DNA of 64,000 nt. It comes from Daphnia carinata (Eukaryota; Arthropoda; Branchiopoda; Diplostraca; Daphniidae). The stretch spans positions 9,083,534 to 9,147,533 of the forward strand of contig NC_081331.1 in the NCBI RefSeq assembly GCF_022539665.2, given 5' to 3'. A model generated the notes under the pieces. The model did no database searches. It was not told the origin of the DNA and saw only the letters and a program-made list of their open reading frames with translations. A program made the position numbers and the translations under genes. Every line of letters begins with the position of its first letter. Positions within the stretch are counted from its first letter, which is position 1. Of the stretch, positions 21,897-36,400 are shown one piece after another.

Positions 21897-22953
21897 TTAA
21901 GCTACCAGTAACCAAAAGATAAAAAGAATTGCAACCCAGAGGAAAAGTTGTGACAAAAATCGTTCATCTTCTAAATTGGCAGGATTAGTCCCGTGGGCAC
22001 CATGACCTACATAAACAGCTATTATGAATTGAACTGTTTTTCGTTAAGAATAACATTTCACCTCTGATGACAGGATCACCAAAATTGAAAGTGGAAGCAA
22101 ACAATCCAAACGGAAAAGCACCAATTCCAAATGACATTTGAAATCCTCCATCAAAACCAAAATTAGAAAAAGCCTAATATAATTTCAAGAGTTAATTAAA
22201 ATCGACATCACAGGTTTTGCTCTTTTGAAGGCGTACTAGCGGTAATGATAAAGTACGGTTACGTTACAAGAAATGATATCCTTCAAGTTAATAACTTGCT
22301 CATTTACATTATGTTAACGTAATTCATATTCCTAATAATCACATACAATTTCAAGTAATACATGCAGCCTAATGCTGAGCCATTTTCAGTTTAGCACTAA
22401 TAACACATAAATGCTGTAAAAGAGATCTGGCAAAAAATTATATATTTTAAAAGAACTTTCTTTCACATGGGCAAAATTGTGGACAAATAGTCATTACATT
22501 AATGAAAAGAAAATAAACATACCCCTGTATTTTCAGGTTCTGTTCTTTGACCTTGTGGCCGAGGTGGTAATTTTTCCCTTGGATCTTCCTTTGAACCTCC
22601 ACGACCATATAAAGGGATTACCTTATCTCTACTTATTGCAGCTTTACAGACAGGACAGGACTGCCTATTAGGCCTCGTCTCAAGCCATTGATGCAAACAT
22701 GGCCAGCTTCTCCAACAAAAGATAAATGCAAATAAAAAAACATTATGTTTGCATTACTAAAGCACAATATAAAATATTTTTACCAAAAAAGGTGTCCACA
22801 CATACTAATAACTGCATCTTTTGCTGTATCCAAACATATGTTACATTCAAAGGCTCTTTCTTCTTCACCTCTGCCTTCGTTTCGCTTATTCTCTGTGTTT
22901 TCACCTCCTGTACTATTTCGTGGAGACGTGTCAGATTCTTCGTCCACAGCCAT
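21897..22953 (-). CDS. RNF185: RING-type E3 ligase RNF185/RNF5, ER membrane
   Basis: Four exons (22953-22784, 22706-22523, 22173-22062, 22018-21897) join in frame to 195 residues (human RNF185 192). The RING is complete C3HC4: C37, C40, C52, H54, C57, C60, C74, C77, within [16 protein letters not shown] and [29 protein letters not shown] and [13 protein letters not shown] follow, then an aromatic/Gly-rich FGxG segment. The C-terminal hydrophobic anchor is [16 protein letters not shown]. The family works in ER-associated degradation and is anchored by its C-terminal segment. An Arg/Glu-rich acidic head precedes the RING. It cannot be split from RNF5 by sequence alone; overall it looks closer to RNF185. 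Confidence 0.96.
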
Positions 22954-24436
22954 TCTAATTCTAGAAGGTATTAATAGGTCAAAAACCAGTTTTTAAATAA
23001 ACCATGAGAAGAACACACGAGAATGAAATTGTGTCTTAATAAATAAAATGTTTACTATTAATCGTGAACGAATTAAACGCTAAGCTTTTTGTCTTAATTT
23101 TGACATCAGTCCAATATCTTTCACAGCAACATTCAGTATGCTACCACTCACTATCCAATACAAACCTTCAACTACGTCGTAAAGGTTGCCAGTATTCATC
23201 AATTCCGCACCACTTTGGTCTGACAAGTGTGAACTGTGAAGTGAAGTGTCAAATCAAAATCAAACATTTACAATCCACTGCACAGGTTGCGTTGCATTTG
23301 TTTTCAGGTATATGCAAAATTTTTAGCTACCATAATCCAAAACAAATAATTTTTAATTATAAAGTAAATCGAGCATTTTAAGCAGTTCTTTTGCTTAGCT
23401 GATTTTTTTTTTTACTGTATGACTCTTAGCTTACAAATATAAATTACAGAAAATTTTCAGTTTCCTCTTGTTTTGTGTTCCCTAACTGACACGTTTTTCT
23501 GCAATACGTACTACACATAGACGACTAAAAACACCTAGCATTCACTTAGCTAGAATTTAGGAATCCACAAGTTACCATAATGAAAAAGAACATCGTGAAT
23601 ATTTAGAATGTAATTTTACCGTTTATCGCTTTTCGACGTGGCTGCATCGGGCTTCTGAAATAAAATGGAGGTTTAAGAAATCTTTCGCTTTTGGTTCAGT
23701 TACTATTTCACAAGAAAAACGTAAACTCTTTACAAATTTATCTTTTATTATTTTGTGTGGAGATTTCTACCAAAGGAATTTTCACCAGCAATTTCGTAGA
23801 GATTTTTGGTACGCTTTTACTCGAACACATCACTAATCAACGTATTTTGCTCCAGATCCAGTAGGAGCTAACAATTAAATATTAGAGTATGTCAGCCGCT
23901 TATTTTTTTTTCAACTGGTTTGCATTATTATGCAATGGCGAAGCCGATGCTTACTAAAAATACTTCTTTTCCGTCTCAGCCAACTCCTTTAAACTTTTAA
24001 GGATAGTTAAAAATGTAATGTCTTTTAGGTTTCTAGATGTTGCCTTTTTCAAATTTGTTACAGCTACGTAAACCGAAATTAATCTAGGTCTACTTTCCGT
24101 GGTATCTCTTGCACAAGCAGTTCCTTGTATTCTGCGCATGTCTGTAGAGCACCCTCACCAGGATGTGACGGAAATGGTGAGCAGAGCTTGTACCCTGTGC
24201 GTTTTACTGCTTACTGCAAGCAGTTGAACGAACCAGTTGTTAGCACTACGGGCCTCTACAACAAGTGCCCCCAACTCGGCAGTGTGCTAAACAAAAATAC
24301 CAGTCGGTATTTGAATTTATCCACACTTTTTTATGTGATTCCTGTTAGATTCTGACTCGTAATTTGCCTGTTACCGGCCACAGATTATACTTTATCATCA
24401 GTTACATTTTGGGCTTATGCTAGCATTCCACCTGTT
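22954..24436. other. Head-to-head RNF185/SGSM intergenic region
   Basis: It contains the upstream regions of two divergent genes. On the minus strand 23657-23623 could be a small 5' UTR exon of RNF185 (TTTCAG before it, ACG|GTAAAA after it). ORFs at 23064-23381 and 24125-24355 match nothing I recognise. Confidence 0.5.
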
Positions 24437-27400
24437 ATGGAGATGGCCTACTCATCAAATGGTAAGCTTAACCTTATACCTAAGTTGGTTCCCTACTCTA
24501 TGATATTCTTTAATTAAACCTATTTGACATGTTCAAGATTGAGAAGGAACATGTAGGTAAGAAAAGGGGAAAATTACTAATAGCTTGCAATTTGATTTTC
24601 CAGAAATGGAGTTCAAGGAACGTCTGATCAGAACTGTAAAAAAAGAGGTAAGGACTTCTTTCGACGTTTTCCATATACACAGTAGATGAATTTCTTTGCA
24701 ATATTTTCATCGTGCCGTAAGGCATGGACTCAATTTCGTATCGATCGCTCCAGCTAAATACGAAGGTGTCACGCCCTTACCGAAAAAATCATTTTCAGTG
24801 AGCACCAAAAGGAATGTTGTCATCATTTGTTTATGTCGCCCTAAATGATAGGGCGAATGAATAACTGAAGTGTGGTAACACGAATTTCATACTTCGCCGA
24901 CGTCCAAGGCATCCTGACACTTCATTACATTTCCTATGGCGGCAACTCTGTCACACGCAGCAAATCGATCCATCCCCTATCGCAATTCTCGTCTGACTTT
25001 TTTTCCCTTACGGTTTCACTGACTTTGCCCTCTGTGTGCGATGAGTTTTATTAGAAATTGAGCTATAATTCCATATCTAATTGCTTTGCAATGAAGAGGT
25101 CCATATGTATCTACTAAAGGTTTTTTATAGAACATTTATTAACACCGCAATAGAATGAAATGGATTGTCATCTTGTCACGCATGCGCGCACCGTGTCAAT
25201 GCCTTAAATGGTGACCTAAAAACATGGCTGAATCATGTATCGAAAGAGGCGTGACATTGGTCAGAAGACATTCTGTATTAGAGTTACTTGAATTTGTTAC
25301 TAACAAAACTTTGCCAATCCAAAGAACAAATTTTCTGGGTTTTTTGTGCCCCAACTACAGTTGACGTTGTGCTCAAACTGCAGTTCATACGGCATAAGAT
25401 ACAAGAACTTTAGTTCTACATTGCAATATGCCAGCGATGCTTTATAGACTACTTATCCACAATTATAACACCCCAAAGAATTATGGAAATAACGGCGCAA
25501 AAACAAACTCAACGCCAAAGAAAAATATTTCAAAATATTGTAGGAACAAAATTGCTCGTTGCCCTTTTTTTGAACTAAAACTGTTACCCAATAGGGAGGA
25601 AATAAGGATTCAAAATGCTAGAACAAGGAGATAAAATTCTATACGACGTCAAAGACCACAAAATCTCTTAACTCTTGGAAGAAGACTTCGTGTTGGGATG
25701 GCAGCTGCCAGTTGGTGGGCGGACACAAGAACTTAAAATCTCTATCAATTGCGCTTGGTAAAAACTAGATGTATGTGAAAATGAGTTTTCTCTTATCCAT
25801 TTTTGAATAAAATAAGGGTTGCAGTTCTATTTGCATATACTCATTCTCTAAGAGTTTCGATATTGATGAAATGAAATCTAAACAACAATTCACTGCTAGT
25901 TCGGGGTGGCTAATTCGTAGATTCTGCGGCTGCCTGCATGTCACATCCTCCTACTGAGAAATTAGGGTTTCTAAGGAAACTAAGGTTAGGGTGGCATCTT
26001 TTTAAAAATTATTATTATACCGGCCTCAGCTCCTATATGGAGTATTGTCCAGAACGTATTTGCCGGAGATATGAGGATTATTGACAGAAATCCTTAGTAT
26101 GAACCAAAACGAGGTGTAAAAATATGGACTAGATTAAGGAAACCAATATGAAGACACGGATGCCGATGATGCTAACACCGATGCAGGACTGATACAGTGG
26201 TACAACGTTAATAACATGACAATTTAAAACATGCTTTTACTTTAGATTAAAATTTGTATCTTTAGACTAGGCCAGTTATATCGTCTCATAATGTGAAGCT
26301 TCGATATCTCTGAGATTATATAAAAAGACAAGTGACATTTTAGATACCTAGGTAGCCTCCGAGTCATTGATTTTCTCTTCATTGGGTAATGTTCAGTGCA
26401 GGCCGTAAAAGTCGATGTCGTTTCCCTTTATTTTGATCTCGTGTGTCAAAATCAAGCGTGATTTGCTCCAAGTCGTGGCTCACAACTGAACTTTTTCTTC
26501 AAATTTGTATTCGTTTTTGTTAGTTTTGTTATATTAAAAGGCTACGTTACAAAGGGAAAAAAAGTATCGAAGTGAAACCTCAAAAAAATGGCAGAATAGC
26601 GTATAGAACTGTAAATCCCGTTCAAACGGTAACCAGTACAGAATATCAGTATCCTAAATATCTCTGAAGCCTTAGCTGTATGGCTTAATGTTTTAACTGG
26701 TGGCGTATTTACACTGTTGGGCATAAAATAACCAGCGTGTCACATGTCCTTTTATACATGTTGCATGTCAGAAATATTCTGACCCTGTGTATAGGAAGAA
26801 TCGCTTCTATTTCCGTTGGTGTTGGTTTGATGCTTAATGGCCACCAAGTGTTTCAATTAAATTTATGATGGAACGCCTTCAGATATAGCTTACGCTGTTC
26901 GCCTAAAGTAGCCTATTATCTCTTTTTATTGTTTTAACGGAAGTTAAAATAACAATTGGTGATAATTAACTGAACCGTACGAAGGGAGTGTTTAGAAAGC
27001 CTACTCACTGGTATTTTCGTTATCTTCTCATCAACCACGAATTCAGCGGCAATAGGCAGAAGCGTAAAATTTGATGAAGTGCCTGGTAGGGCATAACATT
27101 CGAAGAAGGAAATGTCAAGAATGGATGTCATAAAAGCGATGGTATTAATATGATTAAAATTGTTTAAAATTTCTACCTCACAGACAAGTTCACCATAAGG
27201 AATCTTGTAAAATCAGAGATCCAGAAGAAACGCGCCTGGGAGCGCAACTTTTTTTAAACGTTTAAAATCTAAAACCTAAATGAAACTAACGAGTACCGGA
27301 TAACCGTTATTTCACATATCTTTATTTTTTTTAAGGGGGGGGGGATATCGGGAAACGCTATAGCGTAGGTAAACATGCATTTTCTCACAGGCCCATCAAT

Positions 27401-30400
27401 ATCAAGATACATCTAAGGTGTTATTTGAGTTGATTGTTGACCAGGTTCAACGGAAAGGATGAAAAGGTTCAAAGTAATTTTCTTCCCAATTCAAGTTTAG
27501 CTTAAGCGAATTTTATTTTTTCTGAGATCTGTTTTTGTATTGATAGCGACTCATTCTGGTCGATCGACCAAACAGAGATGAAAGAGAAAAGCTTGACTAA
27601 TTGATAGGTGTCCCGTACAAAATCCCCATTAGTGAGTGCTATGGAGTTAAGCGTTGATCCGGTTAAATTTAATAGCGTATAAATGGTTGGCGGCTTGGAA
27701 GAAAAATAATTCCAAAACACATATTTCATGTCGGTTCATTTTGCTCTAACGACTTCATTCTACATCCATTCTTCTTTTGAATGCGTCACTTAATATGGTT
27801 GGTCAGAATTGATTCTGTTCGCTATCGCGAATTATGCGTCACCCTCCGTGATTAGCAAATTATGTATTATTTTCGTACAAGATCTTTTTTTTCGTGACAA
27901 GAGACGAAATATGAATACGACTCTTCGATGTCTTAAGCAACCGTAGCCAGTTTGCCGTAACTGGAAGTTGTTTCTTGAAAACTGTTTGTAATTAATGCAA
28001 CAATTTGGAAGAAATTTCTTGTGCATTTGGCTAAGTAAACCCGATATTTGGTCTAATAAAAATATATTTATTTTGCAACACGAACAACACAAGTTGAATC
28101 CGGTCAAATCGTACATATAAATAAATGTTCTTCCGCCACGTCACTAATTAAGTCGCTAATCAGCGTTAATCAGCTAGGCCTATTGTACACCGTCTTCATG
28201 TCTAGATAGTGAATCAAAAAAGTTTGCTCCGATTATTATGTAGATAAAGAGAATCTTTAAAAAACAATTGATTTTATCGCACACAAGAATTTCAAAAATT
28301 AACCAGGATTTCGATACATTAAGGTTAAACAGATCATGGAAGAAGCAGTGACCCGCAAGTTTGTGCACCAAGACAGCAGCTCCGTGACATCACTATGCGG
28401 TAATATGCTTTGCAATCCTTTCGTTTTCATCTCGTGTTTATAACAAACTACGTAACCTGCTACAAAAAGTGTTAATTTAATAGGGAAAAAAACGTTTTTA
28501 TTTTGAGTGGTCTATGGTGAAGTAAAATTAATTTTATCATCTAGATGACAGAGCAGTCTGTTCATATAGGCCTACGAGAAACTTATAAGAAACAAAGCTT
28601 TGGAAATTTTATAGGAAACACCATTTGGACAAGCAGTGACACACTTTTTGATGGCAAAAAAAAACAGAGGTTTCCCTATTTTGTTTTTAAGGTGTTGCGG
28701 TTTAATGAATTGTGTGCACACGTAGCAAAACTAGAACAAGGAAACAAATAAATTGGTTAAAATTGGTTTTCTGTGAAGCAATATGGCAAAGCGGCTGGGA
28801 ATTTGCAGTTATTATTTTACGCCAAGGGCATTGCCTAGAGTCAAATAAACTTTTTGCGCCTGAATTATCGTAAGTGATTTCGAAGCAATTCGTCGAAATG
28901 ATGTAATTTGAAAACGAATTGAACAGTTCGAAGATATGTCCTTTTTGCCAATATTTTCACATATCATGGCTATCACAACTTTTCTGCATCTGTTTCACTT
29001 CGATTGCAATTGCAACACGTACCCTTATTAGTCTTTCAATTTAAGCTTTTTTACGGATGTGGAACATTGCTTCCAATACCAACAGCTGTTAAAGCATGGC
29101 ATTCCCATACTGCTTTTTCCGTAGTCTATAGCCTACGTACTAACTTACTGAATTTTATAGCTCACTACAAGCGTGAAAGTGCCTGGCTTTATCTATTATT
29201 TAAATTTTTTTAAGCAGGCAGTTCTTCACCTATTTTTACTGGAAACTTTAATCTTAATTGAATCTATTACCGCCCATTCGAAACAAAACTAAATTTCTAT
29301 TACCCTTTTTTTCTTCTTCGTCGTATTTTTATGAAATTAAGTTAAGCGTTGATATAAATGTGCCTACACTGATATCTGCGAATGCATGGTGTTGTCTTTC
29401 GACAAAATTTACGACATACCGTTTAGCTTGAACCTTTCATTCACTGGTGGATGTAGTGTCCTATGATCCTTTGTTAAAGGGGAAAAACAAAAAAAAACTA
29501 TTGCTCGTCTTCTACTGAATGTGTCTCCATTTAACCTTCTAAATCTTTTGTTGGTATTTCACAGCGGCCGTGGAGGGCTGTTTAAGTCATGGACTGCGCA
29601 GAAGAGCACTGGGTTTATTTCGTTCATCATCAACAACGGCTTTGATGCATAAAATTGCCAAAGCATACCCTCCAGCTGGGACTATTTCCAAACTGATTAT
29701 AGAAGCCGAATCTGCTGACGGAGTGAAGTATGTACTCATTTCTATTAAAATGTTTTTAAATTTTTTAATTTAAAGCAACCACGCTAAACTATATCCAAGC
29801 GATTAACAGCGCCAGCAACTGCTACGCGAGTTATCCAAATATTTGCATTGGTATGGCTGCTCTATTTTTAACTGCCAACAACATTTCAAATGTCATTGAT
29901 AGCGAAGCAATGATCTCTCGGGGATTGAGTTGAATATCGTGCCCAATCACGGAATTAAGTAAGCGGAAAATGTATGTCCTTGAAAAATCAAGCAACCAAC
30001 GATACTCAAGCAGAACTGTGGTCAGAATCCAATTTTTTGGAAAATATTGATGAGAACACTCAAAATTGTGTCTGCACGTGACCTACGGTTGCATTGATTT
30101 TCTTGTAGCTTTAGGAATAATAATAAAAAAATTAGATAGATAAAAAAAAGAACAGATCTGCTTCTTGTCGAATGAAATTCGTTTAGCACCCAAGTTCGTT
30201 GACGTGTGACGATCATTTATATTGGTTGTTCATGGAAAGCTAAATTATTTCTTTGGTCTGTCAGTAATGAATTACACACTAGCGAAACAGAACATTCATC
30301 TTCTTCAAAGGCACCATAAGGGATGGTGGCGCTTCTGGCCTTGATGCCAGTAGATTTTTTTTTTATTTCGCTGCTGTTCATCAAATAGAAAATTACAGAG

Positions 30401-33400
30401 TTCGTCTACGTGCGCACTATAATTAAACTCATAGTAGCCTACCAGAAATTTTCGTTTATATACCCCTAACGGTTTGAGAAGTAAAAACTAGACACATTTT
30501 CATATTCCTAATGTAACCGTCCATTGATTTTATACATTTGGCTATTTAATCAAAGAGAAATATCTAAAAATATTTTTAGTGCAGAGAATTTTGTTTCTGC
30601 CTTCTTTTTTTTATATTCATTTTATCGTGCAGATGGTTTAGTGCGAAAAAAAATTTTATATTAAAAAAAAATCCGTGAACAGGGAAAGAGGTGAAGCTTT
30701 GATGGAGATAAATGGGCCCCAAAACGGAGTGCACAGACTAACTGGTGCGGTGCTGCAGGAGATTTCGCGAGAAAATTGGTCCGATCAGTGGTGTTGGAAT
30801 AACTTTATTTTTATTAGTTTTATTGTTACAATTGGTGGTCTTCTGTAAGAGTACTAACGGCACAGACAAATCGATACTTTCCCATACCAAACTGTACCGC
30901 ACACCGAGAGAATTATAAGAGATCCGGAACCGAACCGCACCTTTCAGACCTGTAAAGGCGTGGTTTCGTGAATCCAACAAAAGAAAATACTCTGTTACGT
31001 TTCGTGCCGATAAAGCGCGGTGCTGAGAATGGGATAGTAGCGTAAAAGAGAGTTACATTAGTCGCTGTTTGATTCCCTTTCGGGTCATGTCGATATGGCT
31101 AAGTCCGATTGAACGACCGTAGCAATCGACTTTCGGTCCGTGGACAGGTCGATCTGATGACGGTTTGAACCAGTCCAGGTCGCATTGAACCGTTGACTTT
31201 CTTAGTTTTCTTCTATGCCCTTTAATTGTAAAACTAGCAATAATTCATTTTTGACGTTGGAAAAAAAAAATAGCAAATGTGTTCCTGTGAATCAGTTTTT
31301 CGAGTTTATTGAACATATTGGCACCGTTTTTCAAACGTCAATTACGTTTATATAAACACAAAGAGTTGTTGAACTAAAATTCAAGATTGTAAAACTGATG
31401 TTTTCTTTAAAAGGCTAGGAGCCATTTAAAATCTTTTAAAACAAGAACATGGAAGCTAAATGTTTAATGTGGGCCAACAAGGAGCACTCTCCTTAAATAT
31501 TAACAGCGAAATACAACACAGTTACCTTGTTTGCTTCAGAGATCGAGAAAAAATCTAACATTGAAAAGTAACTGAAATTCGACAAAACTCACAAAATGTT
31601 AGAGCTAAACTGAATATAGACTGATTTAGATATCGAATACCGCAATACCGATAGTGGTGCTTTAGTTTATAGTTTCAAGTTTCATATTTTCAGCTTTTCG
31701 TGAAGCATTAATAATTTCTGTTTTTAGCTTTGTTTTAACATAAACTCGACAATTTCTGGTGGGGCCAATCTCTTTAGACACTGTGCAGGGGATCGATTTA
31801 CCCAATTATTTTGCAGGGGATTAAGGAAAACAAAGGAGGTGGAGTAAGTTAGGAAACAAAAAAAAGAAAGACAGTAAAGGAGACAAGGCAATTTTTCTTT
31901 CAGCTATCCCAGGGTTAACACAAAGGCAACTTTTTGGCTGTTCAACGCAGTCAATCCGGGTCCAAATCCATTCGGTTATCACTACAACGCGTTGGGCAAC
32001 AAAACTTTTGAAATCATTCCCCAAGTTTTAGGGGTTCTTGGCTTACGTGCCTAAAAAGATAAAGGGGTAAATTGGATAGGGAGAAACAGCAAGTTTCACA
32101 AATCTCCGCCCTTTTTTCGTCAATATTTCGAGATTTGCTTTTCCTACTTCTATATAGATGACAGACTGGTATCGTTGTCTATAACGCCGACGATTTTTTG
32201 TTAAATTCGCTGCGAATATTTTACAATACTTGTTCAACAGTCAAAGGCGTTGAATGGATGGAACTGTACGCGTATCGCTGTCATTCCGCATAGACGAATT
32301 CGTAACAAACTAATTGATCAGAATATCATCTATCAGACAAAAAGCGTTTTATAACTTTTATTTTCAAACATTCAAAATAAGCTCTATAGTCATTTTATCG
32401 TATTTGGCCTCGCGAATGGCATCTATATTTCACCAATCAAACACTGTTAATTTAATAAGTTGTGTATTTAACTCTAAAAGAAAATGCATAGTAAAAAAAA
32501 CAAACAAAAACAAGACACTTTTTTAAACAGGAGATCATCTTCTAGTGGGGACAGCATCACCAGGATGCTTTCTTGTGGAGGAACAGGTGGAGGAGTCATC
32601 AAGCCTGTGCTACAAAAAAGAAATTCAGGGTCATGGTTGGCCAAAGGGACTACTGCGCAAAAGTATCTTTGGATCCGATTGGCTCTTTTCGAACGGAGTT
32701 TGGCAGGAATCATTGAGCACATAGTTGAAAGTCATTCGTGAGTAGTTCCATTGTAAGAAGCGATCCATATGTTTACACGCAGTTTTTTTTTACAGCAAAT
32801 ACTACGAGAAAGACGCTCTCGTGGCGGATCCGGAATACGGCTCTCTTTTGGGTCATCTACTCGGTGAGTTGGAGTTACAACATTGTTGTCGTTTTTGTTT
32901 TCAACTCATACTGCTATTCGGTTCTCCAGTTTATATTTTTAATGTTGTGTTTCTTTTTAATGTTAAATGGTGACCCGTTATGCTAGAACAAACGGAAAAT
33001 TTGGCTCCTTTCTGCGAGCAAGTGTTATGTTTTCAGTTTATTAGATTATAATTAACTTCCTAAAGGTAATTCAGAATCCGGATTCAAACTTTTTCAGGTT
33101 GTTAGACTAGGTTATTTCTGTCATTAACTTTAATGTTTTTATTCTTAAAATGGCTGTGTTATCGTGAGTTGATTGATAGTGCCATGAGATCTAATAACAT
33201 TTTATTCTTGTAGCTGGTCCCTGCGCTCTCGAATTCACCAAAATGAAAGTTAAGGATCATTATTGGACGGACCCCCCGGCTGATGAACTCGTCCAGAGAC
33301 ACCGCATATCTAGCTGCGTATCAGCTGGTGCCACTTCGCCAGCGAACCGACGTCCAGGCCTGAACGTAAGCCACTCTACGCAAATGTTATTAATTCATCA

Positions 33401-36400
33401 AATTTTATCCCGACAGACGAGAAAGGGGAACGAAATAGCCGACGGTACGGCGACATATAGTTCCAAAAATTTTTTTTCGTTTTATTTCGTTTTTACTTGA
33501 ATTAGATCATGAATTTCTGATTGGACATCAGGAATTTGGTTGTCATATTAATTCATACAACATTTTCTCAACACACACGAAAAACGAACCCCAAGCTTAA
33601 TCAGATGAACTAAACTTGTTTGTTTATTTTACACTATGAAGAGCGTGCTGAAAGAAAGAATATCTTAATTGAAATAGGCTGTGTTTTTTGTTAAATTATG
33701 TTTCTTTCTGAATGTAACATGATTGAAAATGCTGTCTTTTTTGTTGGGATCACACCACAGTACCGGAAGATTTTACCAGGAGGAGGCAGTAGTGACGTTG
33801 AATGCATTGGTTCCGTGGGAAGCCGAAACTGTTCCGCTAATTCGACGGCGAAGAATTATGTAGAATCTCTTCACCAGAACAACAAAATGATTCTTCTTTA
33901 CGGCAAGAACAATGTCCTCGTCTTAGCGGTAAATATTATTATCAGTTATACTCGGAAAAGAGTGATAAGTCGTGTAGCACTTTATTATCACGGGTTTTTA
34001 GCTCAGAAAAACATTTCGTACTCGATTGTTTCATTGCTTTCGGTGCTTTATCGCTTTTGTTTGAAGTAGCAGCTTTAATTTTTTTAGCTCCGAAATGACT
34101 TTGACTACGTTAGTATTTGAGCACCATAAGCTAGAATTGCAGTGATGGTCACGCGAGCTCGAAGGCCCATGAACCTTTCATAACTTTACGCCTCACGAGT
34201 CTTTACATTTTTCCAATGCGTATAGCTAAAAAAAATATTTTTTTTTAAATAGAGCGAAATGGTGGAACCAATTCCTGGCTACCTTTCCTTGCACCATACC
34301 ATAGAATCACTGACGCTAAAATGGACGCCGAACCAGTTAATGAATTGTGGGACAACAGATTCAGATGGGATCGACAAAAGGTACATTTTTGCTAGTTAAA
34401 TGGTTATGGTAAAATTGCTGATGTTGATGCGTAGGAAAAAGCTTCTCTGTTTCCAGCTTTATCGTAGCTTTATTTCTAGTTTTTGTAAAAATGTTACGCT
34501 ACGGTCTTTTAGAGATATAAGTGCTACCTACGGATTTTTTTCCATTGTATTTGGATGACACACATCGGATTTCATCATTAACTACACACGTTTAAAGCAC
34601 TATTTCATTTCGATTTCATTCAGCATATTTTGGAACTATGCCCTACACATCAACTTGTATGACATAGTCTACGTTCACTGTCACCAGAAAGGTACCTTCT
34701 TGTTTGTGTTCCCCAGGACGTTGTAGAGCAGCACGAACTATATCTAATAGTTTGCTCTTTAGGCAGTGGATTAGGCGGAAGTATGGTGCTTGTTGGACAG
34801 GATGGAGTCCAGTATCCAGCAATTCATTTTCCCGCCGGAGGTCACATGTTGGCCTTTCTAACCTGCTTAGAAACTGGATTGTATCCACAAGGTCGACTTG
34901 ATCCACCACTCTGGACTCAAACGGATAAAGGTATTTAATCTGTCGTATGATCTCGGTTTTTCGTGCTAAAGTCTCTGTACGAAAGACACGTTATCATCTG
35001 TAAGTCTAGTTACTGCATGACGTTGAAAGTGTGCGAATCTGATAGTTAATTTTCAAAGGATAGTGGTGTCTGGTCAATGTAGTTAACCTTTCTAAAAAAA
35101 ATTTGAGGGTCAAAACTGAGAAAATTAGTTAATCTTCTTGCTGCTCTAACCTCTCTGGATCTGGACTAGTTGGAGGGCATTTCTGTTTCCCATTGTATAC
35201 TCTAACTGCTGACTAGAATAAGATGTGACTGTATTGAAAGACACTTTAACTAGATTAAATAAGATAGTTAGCGATTTCTTTCAACATTTAATATGTCTAG
35301 TATAAATCTTTGTGAAGAACGAAAAAAAAAAAAACGAGTCCCGTTGGTCAGAAAATATTGAATTCACTTTCTGAAATTCGTTTATCTCATTTTTTTCCGT
35401 CGGGGTATGGTGGAATAAGAGATGGCGAACTAGCGGGCAGATCCTTTATTTTGGTCCTGGGTCTGTACTAAAACTTAGGAAAAAATGAAATGATGTACCG
35501 TTCTTGTCTAGCGAACCAGAAAATACGTAGTCTGAGATGATTTTAGAGAAACAAACATACTCCTTTCCCTTTTGAAACTGGGGTTGTCTACTATATATTG
35601 ATCCAAACACAAACAGTGGATACGTAATCACATTGCTGATGGTATTAAAGACATTTCGGATAGTGAGCATAGCAAGATGTAGCGAAGTGTTCAAAGTTGT
35701 GGACTAAATTAATTGAGTTGTTCCACTTGCAGGAAAGGTTTTTCCAAGAATAAAAAGGAGAGGACATTTGAATGGGGACGAGTTCCTTGCAACAACGACT
35801 TACAGTCCGACTGAAAACAATGGCAACGAGGAAGAAAATTTGGATGACGCAACAGTTTCATCGGACTACGTTTTTCGGATCGTCACGGCTGTGAGCGACG
35901 ATTTTGATTTCGACCATAATGCAGGTGTGTAACTATTTTCCTTGACAGTTCAAATGAAGATGCAAGCGTTTTACGGGCAAAGTAAACTGGAGTGCAAAAC
36001 GTATCCATTTTTCTTATCTTGTGCATATCAGTATCTTAGTTTGTTCTCGCTATGACACTTAAAATTAAGTAGCAAATACGCCGTTTTCTCAACGTTTTAT
36101 GGGATGCTTAATTTAGAGTTATTCCGAGAGACACTTGATGACAACGCTTCGGTATCCCAAGAAGCATCCGGCAACCTCTGTCGAGGTAAATTTTATTTCT
36201 AGTGAAGCTTTCCAATTTTGCAAAGAATAATAACAGTACACCGCTAAGCATTAGAAAGACAACCCCTCCTGCGTTTTTGCTCGTTTTTAATGTGAGGTCG
36301 TTTGACGACTTGTTCTCCCCACAAAAAATTTTGCCACCTAATAGCTAATTCTTCCAAATAAGAGCCAAGTTATAGATCAGACAAATTTGAAAACGCAACA

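Noticed and set aside
33411-33500. Separate ORF extending SGSM exon 7 through its intron
   Set aside because: The phase and the family alignment support splicing at 33365. Read-through has no family match.
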